From CAYQZD01 sp964421875 (lineage in GTDB: Bacteria; Electryoneota; Tariuqbacteria; Tariuqbacterales; Tariuqbacteraceae): a stretch of 22,500 nucleotides of DNA. The notes beneath the pieces were generated by a model. It saw only the letters and a program-made list of their open reading frames with translations, ran no database searches and was not told the origin of the DNA. Every line of letters begins with the position of its first letter. Positions within the stretch are counted from its first letter, which is position 1. Both the position numbers and the translations under genes were made by a program. Shown here piece by piece: positions 7,745 through 14,718 of the stretch. Location of the stretch: positions 1 through 22,500 of the forward strand of contig CAYQZD010000061.1 of assembly GCA_964421875.1 (NCBI GenBank). The letters run 5' to 3'.

Positions 7745-9136
7745 ATGAGCGAAAAGGAATACATACTCATAGCCGACGACAAGGCTGAAGTGCGCGCAGT
7801 TTTCCGGGATCTATTAGAAAAGGAAGGTTACGGTATCCTTGAAGCCGAGGACGGGATGCAGGCGCTGGAAGCAGTGAACCGGGAAATGCCGTCGCTGGCC
7901 TTCATCGACTTTAAAATGCCCAAAATCGACGGCCTCGCCGTCCTGGAAAAAATCAAACAGCAGGGCTCGGATATTCCCGTGATTATCATTTCAGCCTACG
8001 GGACTATGGACTCCGCCATCCGCGCCATCAGGCTCGGAGCATACGATTTCCTGCCCAAACCCATCGATTTAGACCGTATCTCCAAGATTGTGGAACGCTG
8101 TTTGGAGGAGCGGCGGGGCAAAGCGCGGCTGGACTCGCTTCAGGAAACGCTCCCAGACCTGGTAGGCAGATTCGAGATGGTGGGCAACAATCCTGAAATG
8201 CTGGAAGTGTACAAAACCATCGGAGCTATCGCCGGCACTCCCAATACCACCACTGTGCTCATCTTAGGGGAGAGCGGCACCGGCAAGGAATTAGTGGCGC
8301 GCCAGATACATTTATGGGGAGAACGTCCCGAAGCCCCTTTCATCGCCTTGAATATGGCTTCCTTTCCCGAAAGGCTGCTTGAGAGCGAGTTATTCGGTTT
8401 TGAAAGGGGAGCTTTCACCGGGGCGGCGCAACTCCGGAGAGGCAAATTCGAAGTGGCGGAGCGAGGGACCATTTTCCTGGACGAAATCAGCGGGCTCTCT
8501 TTCAACCTCCAGCATAAAATGCTCCGCGTGCTGCAGGAGCGGGAATTCGACCGCTTGGGCAGCGAAAAAACCCTCAAGGTCAAAGCCCGCATCATCGCCG
8601 CCAGCAACTCCGATCTGGAAGAGATGGCAGCCTCGGGCCATTTCCGTGAAGATTTACTCTACCGCCTGAATATGGTCACCATCAAACTGCCTCCCCTGCG
8701 TGATAGGCGGGACGACATTCCCCTTATGGCGCAGCATTTCGCCCAAAAATATGCGAACCGGATGAACCGTAAAGTCCCGGAGATACCTCCGGAAACCATC
8801 ACCCACCTCAGTTCCTACGATTGGCCCGGAAACGTCCGCTCCATGGAACACGCCATCGCCCAGGCAATGGTCAAGACCAGAAGCGGCCGCCTGCTGCCCG
8901 AGGACATTCCTCTGGAAACCGTTTATCTCGACGAAATCGACCCTCCCGTGCCGCACCATGATTTGAAACGCGCCCGGCAGATGCTGAACGACGCCTTCGA
9001 GAAGAAGTTCCTGCGCCTCAGACTGGCTGAAGCTCGAGGCAATGTGTCGGAGGCGGCGGAAACAGCGGGCATAAATCGTGAGAGTTTCCACCGCCTGATG
9101 AAGAAACACAACATTAATGCTGGCGATTTTAGATAA
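7745..9136 (+). CDS. Sigma-54-dependent response regulator (NtrC family)
   Basis: Enhancer-binding activator of 463 aa that remodels sigma-54 RNA polymerase using ATP. Domains: an N-terminal receiver with acidic pocket D11/D12, phospho-acceptor D55 (FIDFKMP) and K105; an AAA+ domain with Walker A GESGTGKE (175-182), the sigma-54 contact loop GAFTGA (222-227), Walker B GTIFLDEI (241-248) and an arginine-rich LPPLRDRRDDIP segment; and a Fis-type helix-turn-helix at the C-terminus (GNVSEAAETAGINRESFHRLMKK). The ATG at 7745 begins the receiver directly. AGGA (7740-7743) is only one base away, so the RBS is poor; an in-frame TTG at 7670 would add 25 atypical residues. No partner histidine kinase is in the window. 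A sigma-54-like site lies just downstream, before the next gene. Confidence 0.92.
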   Translation: MSEKEYILIADDKAEVRAVFRDLLEKEGYGILEAEDGMQALEAVNREMPSLAFIDFKMPKIDGLAVLEKIKQQGSDIPVIIISAYGTMDSAIRAIRLGAYDFLPKPIDLDRISKIVERCLEERRGKARLDSLQETLPDLVGRFEMVGNNPEMLEVYKTIGAIAGTPNTTTVLILGESGTGKELVARQIHLWGERPEAPFIALNMASFPERLLESELFGFERGAFTGAAQLRRGKFEVAERGTIFLDEISGLSFNLQHKMLRVLQEREFDRLGSEKTLKVKARIIAASNSDLEEMAASGHFREDLLYRLNMVTIKLPPLRDRRDDIPLMAQHFAQKYANRMNRKVPEIPPETITHLSSYDWPGNVRSMEHAIAQAMVKTRSGRLLPEDIPLETVYLDEIDPPVPHHDLKRARQMLNDAFEKKFLRLRLAEARGNVSEAAETAGINRESFHRLMKKHNINAGDFR

Positions 9137-9234
9137 CATTTCAGCCTCTCACACCTCCCCTTGATCTCATCCCTACAGCGAAAGACATTTCACGCAATAT
9201 CCTCTGTACGAAGGTTACACTACTGTATCCTCTC

Positions 9235-9263
9235 TTGACACAAGTCACATCATCTCATATCAC
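9235..9263 (+). promoter_or_regulatory. Possible sigma-70 promoter upstream of the unknown gene at 9385
   Basis: TTGACA (9235-9240), a 17-bp spacer and TATCAC (9258-9263). The -35 is perfect, the -10 weak. Transcription would start near 9270, leaving a leader of about 115 nt. Confidence 0.4.
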
Positions 9264-9291
9264 AGGCTATTGATAATATTAGACGTATTAT

Positions 9292-9308
9292 CTGGCATAG
9301 ATATTGTA
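9292..9308 (+). promoter_or_regulatory. Sigma-54-like -24/-12 promoter
   Basis: CTGGCATAGATATTGTA aligns without gaps to the sigma-54 consensus YTGGCACGRNNNTTGCW. The -24 GG is intact, the spacing is exact, and TTG of the -12 box is present. The differences are CG to TA in the centre and C to T in the conserved GC of the -12 box. The predicted start is near 9319, about 65 nt before the ATG at 9385. A sigma-54 activator gene ends 155 bp upstream. Confidence 0.5.
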
Positions 9309-9384
9309 ATATAATATTACAGAAAATCAATTAACTATGAATGTCATTTAGTTTTTGAAAGCAAACGCCTTCAAGGATACTATA

Positions 9385-10245
9385 ATGAAAAGAGATCTGA
9401 GCAAAAAAGCCGAATTCAACGCTGACCGATTGATGAAAGGGAAAAAGCGAATCTCATTCATTGAAGTTTCTCATCTGCCTCTTGCTCCATTTCTATGGGA
9501 CTGTATGCAGTTGTCGATGGGTGAGAGAATCTGCGTGGAAACTCAGTCTGAAGGAGAAGATGAAAGAACCGGAGCCGAAGAATCCGTAAAGGCTTTGATT
9601 TCACAGGAGTGGAGCCGGCAGGAATTGATTACGCTGTTTCAGGAGGCTCTAACAAACCGTATGCGCCTGATTATAGACCCGGCCGAGGGCTTGGCGAACC
9701 TGATAATCCTGTCTGCCGGTGGCGGCAGACTCAAGGCGAAAAAGATTATCGACGGGCTTAGAAGAGTCGCTCAAACCCTGGAACCGTGGGATCCAAATCT
9801 CACTTGCGCCGTCAGCAGGCTCATTCCCTACATCGCCAGCCTTAAGGATGCGGAAATCGAAAAGAAGGAACTGAAGCGGCTTATTAGTTCAGCGGTGGAA
9901 AAGGAATTCGCGAGTTATCCTCTCCCCCCTATCACCGCCGCACTCCTCGCCTACAAGTTTATGGCAGAGGCAGAATCGGAGGGCTCGGGGAATACAGAAT
10001 CTGACTGCGCTGAAGCTGCTATTAAGATCCTGGAGAAACGGGGAATGAACCTCTGGATTTCCGCGATCCAGGTGGAAATCGAACTTTGCGGTCCCGAACT
10101 CAGCGCCCAAGCCTGCATCGACACCTTGAAACGGCTGACGCTGTACCAGAATCATGGTCTTATCGGCGCCGAGCCGGAGGACGTGCGCAAAGTGGATGAT
10201 GAGATGGGGGAATTTGCGCAATTCATAGAAGAGATAACAACATAG
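9385..10245 (+). CDS. Unrecognised soluble, mostly helical protein at the head of the GTPase cluster
   Basis: A 286-aa protein that I do not recognise. It has no signal peptide and no membrane segment. It is rich in Ala, Leu, Glu and Lys, with long predicted helices (for example AEFNADRLMKGKKR, LKAKKIIDGLRRVAQTLE, DAEIEKKELKRLISSAVEKEF), and reads like a helical-repeat or scaffold protein; this is impression, not homology. The ATG at 9385 is preferred because AAGGA (9373-9377) is well spaced; an in-frame TTG at 9355 has no such signal. It follows the sigma-54-like site and sits 75 bp before the MglA-like gene in the same direction, so it probably belongs to the same signalling unit. Confidence 0.75.
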   Translation: MKRDLSKKAEFNADRLMKGKKRISFIEVSHLPLAPFLWDCMQLSMGERICVETQSEGEDERTGAEESVKALISQEWSRQELITLFQEALTNRMRLIIDPAEGLANLIILSAGGGRLKAKKIIDGLRRVAQTLEPWDPNLTCAVSRLIPYIASLKDAEIEKKELKRLISSAVEKEFASYPLPPITAALLAYKFMAEAESEGSGNTESDCAEAAIKILEKRGMNLWISAIQVEIELCGPELSAQACIDTLKRLTLYQNHGLIGAEPEDVRKVDDEMGEFAQFIEEITT

Positions 10246-10320
10246 AACACCGGCGCTGCAAACCGGGGCGGAATTTGGAAATAGACACAGTATGGAACTA
10301 TTAAGCGATAAGGTAACATC

Positions 10321-11157
10321 ATGGCAACCGTAAATTTCAACCAGCGCGAGATTCTGTGCAAGATAGTCTACTACGGGCCGGGGCTGTCGGGTAAAACCAC
10401 CAATCTTCAGCTTATCCACAACCGGATGCCCGAGCAGAGGCGCGGCAAACTCACCAGTGTCGCCACCAGCCAGGACCGCACCATCTTCTTCGACCTGCTC
10501 CCACTGGAAGTGGGGAAAATCCGGGATTTCAAGGTCAAGCTTCAATTGTATACGGTTCCGGGACAGGTTTACTACAACTCCACCCGAAAAATTGTGCTGA
10601 TGGGTGTGGACGGAGTGGTGTTTGTGGCTGACAGTCAGCGCAGTAAAATGTTCGAAAACGCGGAAAGCTTGAGCAACCTGAAGGACAATCTGCGCGATAA
10701 CGGTATAGATCCCCTGACGGTGCCCGTGGTGATACAATACAATAAACGAGACCTCGACCTGATATATCCGGTGCCGGAATTGAACCTGGCCTTGAATCCG
10801 AACAACCTCAGCCACTTCGAAGCGGTGGCTTTGACCGGACACGGAGTTTTCAATACCCTCAAGGGCATCACCAGCCTGGTGCTGAACGATGTGAAGGAGC
10901 GCCTCAGCGCCAAATCGTCCCGACTGAGAACGAACTCTGCGGAAGAACCGGTATATGAGAAATCAGGAGTTTCTCATGCAGCCGAGAGCCTGCGCCGGCA
11001 GTTTGCGGCTCCGGCAAGAACAGTCGACATCAGCCTCAAGGAAAAGGCGTTTTCCAGCGTTGAGACCAATGCGCTTCATCAGCCTATTCTAAGGGTGAGG
11101 TCTCCATTGGCAAATCTATGGGAAAGACTAACCACTTTTTTAAATCCGGGAAGGTGA
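10321..11157 (+). CDS. mglA: MglA-family small Ras-like GTPase with C-terminal extension
   Basis: GTP-binding switch protein of 278 aa. P-loop GPGLSGKTT (19-27), switch II YTVPGQVYYN (77-86) and the guanine motif NKRD (141-144) are all present. R53 and Q82 fall at the positions known as the catalytic arginine and glutamine of MglA. MglA proteins direct cell polarity, gliding or twitching by binding effectors when GTP-loaded and are switched off by the roadblock protein MglB. The usual length is about 195 aa; the last 80 residues here are extra, first polar, then ending in an amphipathic-looking LANLWERLTTFLNPGR that might touch membrane or a partner (inference). AAGG precedes the ATG. The roadblock gene starts 5 bp downstream, fitting a GTPase/GAP pair. 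Confidence 0.92.
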   Translation: MATVNFNQREILCKIVYYGPGLSGKTTNLQLIHNRMPEQRRGKLTSVATSQDRTIFFDLLPLEVGKIRDFKVKLQLYTVPGQVYYNSTRKIVLMGVDGVVFVADSQRSKMFENAESLSNLKDNLRDNGIDPLTVPVVIQYNKRDLDLIYPVPELNLALNPNNLSHFEAVALTGHGVFNTLKGITSLVLNDVKERLSAKSSRLRTNSAEEPVYEKSGVSHAAESLRRQFAAPARTVDISLKEKAFSSVETNALHQPILRVRSPLANLWERLTTFLNPGR

Positions 11158-11162
11158 ACATT

Positions 11163-11657
11163 ATGAATAGCAGTAATGGAATAACACAACGCAGGCCGGG
11201 GACGATGAGTCGTATCAAGGAAGAGATGGGCTGCGCGATGAATGAACCGGGAGTCAACGCCGCATTCCTTCTGGAAGAGAGCGGATTCCTGGTAGCTGAA
11301 AGGGGCGGCATCCCCATCGACCGGACCGAGTTTTGCGCATTAGCCGCCGCTTATTACGGCGCAGTGCGTGAAATCGCCGGGATTATGGGCGAGTCGGATT
11401 TTCGAGTTCAGATCCACCGAGGTTCAGGATTCAATATCATTTTCAGCCGGGTGGAACCGCGCCACGTTTACATCCTGATCGTAAAACGTGAAACCTGCGA
11501 GGAGAGCGTCACCGCCAGAGCGGAAGAGAGCGCCAAACGCATAGAAGCGATTCTGGCGGAAGAGTCTATCGAAGATATCGCCTTCAGTTTCCAAACAGGC
11601 GGCGGAGAACTGGAATGCGGGTTGGAAAACTTGATTGACCTGGAACCGGATGAATAA
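11163..11657 (+). CDS. Roadblock/LC7-domain protein, MglB-like partner of the GTPase
   Basis: A 164-aa protein with one roadblock/LC7 domain: a long helix (MSRIKEEMGCAMNEPGV), a beta-rich core (AAFLLEESGFLVAERGG; VYILIVKR) and a closing helix (VTARAEESAKRIEAILAEE), then an acidic tail. In MglA/MglB systems this dimeric protein is the GTPase-activating protein. GGAAGGTGA sits ideally before the ATG at 11163, so this start is used rather than an in-frame start at 11118 inside the GTPase gene. The 5-bp gap to the GTPase gene and 20-bp gap to the receiver protein show one operon. GAP activity here is inferred from context. Confidence 0.85.
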   Translation: MNSSNGITQRRPGTMSRIKEEMGCAMNEPGVNAAFLLEESGFLVAERGGIPIDRTEFCALAAAYYGAVREIAGIMGESDFRVQIHRGSGFNIIFSRVEPRHVYILIVKRETCEESVTARAEESAKRIEAILAEESIEDIAFSFQTGGGELECGLENLIDLEPDE

Positions 11658-11677
11658 TCTAATGGGGAAATTGGACA

Positions 11678-13360
11678 GTGGGAAAAGGAGAAAAAATATT
11701 GATTGTGGACGATGAAGAAATCTTCACCAGTTTGATTCGAGATTACTTCATCACTCACGAGCGGGGGATAGCTCCCATTGTAACAAACGATCCTCATATG
11801 GTATTACCATTGCTGAAGGCTCACGGCAACATCAAACTTATCATCAGCGATTTCAGAATGCCGGGGATTTCCGGACTGGAATTGCTGGTTAAGGTTAAGG
11901 AACAACACCCCCGGGTTCGGTTCATATTGATGACCGGATTCGGTAACAGCGTGATTGAGCGCGAGGGATTGAAACGCGGGGCGGTTAAATACCTCGAAAA
12001 GCCCCTTAACCTGGAGGAACTGGGCAAAACGGTTAAGGAATTACTGAGGGAGCAAACCTCCGGGTTCGGGGGGACGCTGGATTCATTTCAGCTTCCCGAC
12101 ATCATCCAACTGATTGCCCTGAGCCGGCGTCAGGCGGCGATTCACCTCAAAGCCGGCGAAAAGGAAGGATGGCTCTGTTTCGAAGCGGGCGAGATAGTGC
12201 ACGCGGTCTGCGGAAAACTGCAAGGCGAAGAATCGTTCTATGAAATGTTCAACTGGAGCGGCGGGAAATTCGAGATTTCCGATTCCACCGGATTCGAACA
12301 GCGAACCATTGATCAGCCCTGGCAGGGATTGCTATTAGAGGCTGCCCGCCGACAGGATGAAACCATCTCCGGGGAAGCGGCGGTTTTTTCAAGTGGCAGC
12401 GGCGAAGCGGGGGGCGCCCCTCCGCCGGGAGTTACGGGGGATTCCCCTAAGGAAAACTGCGATTCCAACTCAAACGATGAATCCTCGGAGGAAAGCTCTA
12501 TAACCTCAATTGCTCGGAACCGTCCCGACGAGGGGACTGAAATCACCAGGCAGAGCGACTCCACCGCCGACTCCCCGGATAGAGTATTGAAAAACATCCT
12601 GGGCGGAGTGATAAAGCGCCATACCTTGAACTGGCCTGAAGGCGCGGAAACGGTTTCCTTCGATGAACTTCCCCTGAAAGCGCTGCCGGAGGTTCTGCAG
12701 CGCCATCTTGAATTCAGGTTTTACCTCTACTCGATGCGGATTGTCAACACCGACAGATTACCCCTCGAATACGAATCGCTCGAACTGGACGCAGCGGTGC
12801 GAAACCTGTTGCTCGCCCTGCGAAAAAGCTGGACCTTCACCAGATACGATTTTCTCAATCTGCTGGACAATGCGGTGCGCTTTGAATTCGCGCTCTCCCT
12901 CGACCCCGCCGCCGCCATCGCTGAATTCATCAGGGAGCGCACCGGCGGCAAAGCCGGCCAGGTCCGAGGCGCGCTTCGAGGAATGATTGAACACCGTCTT
13001 ATCGAAGGCGGATTCGATTCGATATTGCCGCAGATTGGTGATAGCGGGAACCGTAAAATCCACCCCCGCAGGGTTGAAAACCTCATCCGGGGCCTGCTCT
13101 GCAGTCTGGATGAAGACGAGTCCTGTCAATCGGTGCGCGATGCTGTCGAAAACCTGCTGAAAATCGCGGAATGCGGCAAAGGAGGCGCTCTTAGAAACGT
13201 AAACATTAATCTCATCATCGCTATGCTCGAAGCGCGGGGATTGAACGGACTGGCGGATTTCCTGGCCTTGGAACAGGAATCAGGGATTGAAAAGTTGTCC
13301 CTTGAGGAGTTCGAAGTTGCGGTGAGAAGGCATCGAATGTACACGGAAATGATGGAATGA
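11678..13360 (+). CDS. Receiver-PATAN (DUF4388) protein with unknown C-terminal half
   Basis: A 560-aa signalling protein. Residues 1-125 are a receiver domain with D11/D12, phospho-acceptor D58 (IISDFRMP), T86 and K108. Residues about 130-225 form a PATAN/DUF4388 domain (GFGGTLDSFQLPDIIQLIALSRR...GWLCFEAGEIVHAVCG...FYEMFNWSGGKFEI), a family often fused to receivers in gliding and polarity regulators. Residues 230-305 are a polar, Ser/Glu/Asp-rich linker. Residues about 306-560 are mostly helical and not recognised. There is no DNA-binding or enzymatic output domain, so a protein-protein output is likely. The start is GTG at 11678 with GGGGA upstream; no in-frame ATG precedes the IVDD motif. 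It lies 20 bp after the roadblock gene and may link phosphorelay input to the GTPase switch (inference). Confidence 0.85.
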   Translation: MGKGEKILIVDDEEIFTSLIRDYFITHERGIAPIVTNDPHMVLPLLKAHGNIKLIISDFRMPGISGLELLVKVKEQHPRVRFILMTGFGNSVIEREGLKRGAVKYLEKPLNLEELGKTVKELLREQTSGFGGTLDSFQLPDIIQLIALSRRQAAIHLKAGEKEGWLCFEAGEIVHAVCGKLQGEESFYEMFNWSGGKFEISDSTGFEQRTIDQPWQGLLLEAARRQDETISGEAAVFSSGSGEAGGAPPPGVTGDSPKENCDSNSNDESSEESSITSIARNRPDEGTEITRQSDSTADSPDRVLKNILGGVIKRHTLNWPEGAETVSFDELPLKALPEVLQRHLEFRFYLYSMRIVNTDRLPLEYESLELDAAVRNLLLALRKSWTFTRYDFLNLLDNAVRFEFALSLDPAAAIAEFIRERTGGKAGQVRGALRGMIEHRLIEGGFDSILPQIGDSGNRKIHPRRVENLIRGLLCSLDEDESCQSVRDAVENLLKIAECGKGGALRNVNINLIIAMLEARGLNGLADFLALEQESGIEKLSLEEFEVAVRRHRMYTEMME

Positions 13361-13385
13361 TGATACCTGCGTCTTTTCTTGATAA

Positions 13386-13415
13386 TTGATACACTATAAA
13401 GCCTGTTATTATAAT
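13386..13415 (+). promoter_or_regulatory. Possible internal promoter
   Basis: TTGATA (13386-13391), an 18-bp spacer and a perfect TATAAT (13410-13415). The expected start near 13422 falls after the AGGGGG ribosome site of the next gene, which argues against it driving that gene in the normal way. Confidence 0.25.
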
Positions 13416-13429
13416 AGGGGGAATTCAGT

Positions 13430-14464
13430 ATGAATGGAATTTCAATGGAACACATTACCCTTAAATGGACTGAAAGAATTTTAGGAGAAAGCTCCAGACT
13501 TACTCTGGAAAAATTAAGTGCGGCTGATATGCCGCAGGAGCTGAAAAGGGAATTATCCAATCAGGGCGAGAAGATACTCCGGGACGAAATCGAACGAATA
13601 TACGACAGCCCTTTCCTGAGCGCTGAAAAACGTGGGAACGGCTCGGAAAAAAGTCGTAACCATATGCGCGAGCTACTGATGAAGTCGATTGAAATCCCTG
13701 CGGAGTCTATTCAAGCTATCGTGGAGAACACTCTCAAAGATGTCATAGAACGCTGGCAGACCGAACCAATCGGACTGCGCGCAGCGGCTGAAGATCCCCA
13801 AGGTCTGGCGGCGGTAATCTTCAGGCGCGCCGCATCCATACTTCCTGGGGAAGAGAACGCTAAACCTCTTTCCTGCAGCGTAGCCTCTTCCGTGTGTGAA
13901 TTCAGCGGTCTGGAACCTTTAGGGCAAGCGGTCGCGCTGGAGGGTGAAATCAGTCAGAGAGCTTTGGACGCCCCAGGGCTTTCACTGTTGATTAGACGGT
14001 TTCTGCTGTTGAAGGACCGTTATCAGGTTGGCCGTCCTATGACAGTTTTCGAAGGGACGGGAAGGACACTTGAAGCAGGGGTGGCTCCCAGCTCCTCCGA
14101 GACTGCGGAAACAGCGGAAGCCGATGCCGTCCCCGCTGAAGCGGCGGTTTCCCAAAAATCGATACCGCTTGAGGCGGTCGAAAAGCCCAGCGAAGCGGGA
14201 GCCGAACTTTTCACACTATTGATGGAGCGGGAGAAACAAGCCTTCTTTTCGAAAAAGCTGTTTTCCAACAGAATAAACCTTTACCGGGGGGTGGTGGGGC
14301 GAATCTGCCGGCAGAAAAGCCTGAAAAATGCATTGGTCATTGCGGACAACGAACTATTCCTGCTGGATATACCCCGTTCCGCAGATACTGCGACCGCGCG
14401 AGAGTTTCTCAACCTAATCCGGCGGCATTTCAAGCCCGGGAGAACCGTTAAAACGGAACAATGA
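13430..14464 (+). CDS. Unrecognised protein, last gene of the GTPase/receiver cluster
   Basis: A 344-aa protein that I cannot assign. It has no signal peptide or membrane segment. Residues 1-205 are helical and charged. Residues about 212-260 are a low-complexity linker rich in Ala, Glu, Ser and Thr (SSSETAETAEADAVPAEAA). Residues 270-335 form a small, more conserved-looking domain (KLFSNRINLYRGVVGRIC, ALVIADNELFLLDIP, REFLNLIRRHF). The linker-plus-small-domain plan suggests a docking or effector protein; this is inference. The ATG at 13430 has a strong AGGGGG eight bases upstream. It starts 69 bp after the receiver-PATAN gene and is followed by a terminator, so it closes the operon. Confidence 0.72.
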   Translation: MNGISMEHITLKWTERILGESSRLTLEKLSAADMPQELKRELSNQGEKILRDEIERIYDSPFLSAEKRGNGSEKSRNHMRELLMKSIEIPAESIQAIVENTLKDVIERWQTEPIGLRAAAEDPQGLAAVIFRRAASILPGEENAKPLSCSVASSVCEFSGLEPLGQAVALEGEISQRALDAPGLSLLIRRFLLLKDRYQVGRPMTVFEGTGRTLEAGVAPSSSETAETAEADAVPAEAAVSQKSIPLEAVEKPSEAGAELFTLLMEREKQAFFSKKLFSNRINLYRGVVGRICRQKSLKNALVIADNELFLLDIPRSADTATAREFLNLIRRHFKPGRTVKTEQ

Positions 14465-14490
14465 GATGAGCTGACCTGCCGGAATCCCTC

Positions 14491-14516
14491 AAGCCGCGCC
14501 TAAGGCGCGGCTTTTT
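14491..14516 (+). terminator. Intrinsic terminator closing the signalling cluster
   Basis: AAGCCGCGCC (14491-14500), a TAA loop and GGCGCGGCTT (14504-14513), followed by further T to 14516: a GC-rich 10-bp stem with a T-run, 27 bp after the stop of the last gene. Confidence 0.9.
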
Positions 14517-14541
14517 CATTTGCCGATAATCCCTAAAATTC

Positions 14542-14570
14542 TTGACTTTTGCCCGTTAATGATTTATCTT
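14542..14570 (+). promoter_or_regulatory. Sigma-70-type promoter of the trehalose operon
   Basis: TTGACT (14542-14547), a 17-bp spacer and TATCTT (14565-14570). The local string CTTGACTTTT is shared with the minus-strand promoter at 6009-6037. The predicted start near 14577 gives a leader of about 140 nt. Confidence 0.55.
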
Positions 14571-14669
14571 TATTAACTATTATTGAAGGTCTCTTTCGCC
14601 GTTTCGTTAATATTAAGCGAAAATATGCCTTTACGCAGCAGCGAAATGGATGTTTTCAATAAGAGTTAA

Positions 14670-14703
14670 GATTCAGACAGGGGCGCCGCTACGGGTCTGA
14701 ATC
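14670..14703 (+). promoter_or_regulatory. Stem-loop in the leader of the trehalose operon
   Basis: GATTCAGAC (14670-14678) and GTCTGAATC (14695-14703) are perfect complements around a 16-nt GC-rich loop. The stem ends 15 nt before the ATG, in the place where a ribosome site should be, and no clear one is seen. It could control translation as RNA, or be an operator as DNA. A two-codon frame, ATGACTTGA, begins at 14705. Confidence 0.45.
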
Positions 14704-14718
14704 AATGACTTGATTATT

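Noticed and set aside
9889..10842. 317-codon minus-strand frame across the unknown gene and mglA
   Set aside because: It is antisense to the conserved GTPase motifs and shows no recognisable protein features.
11118..11162. Earlier start of the roadblock protein inside mglA
   Set aside because: The ATG at 11163 has an excellent RBS, and the extra 15 residues do not belong to the domain.
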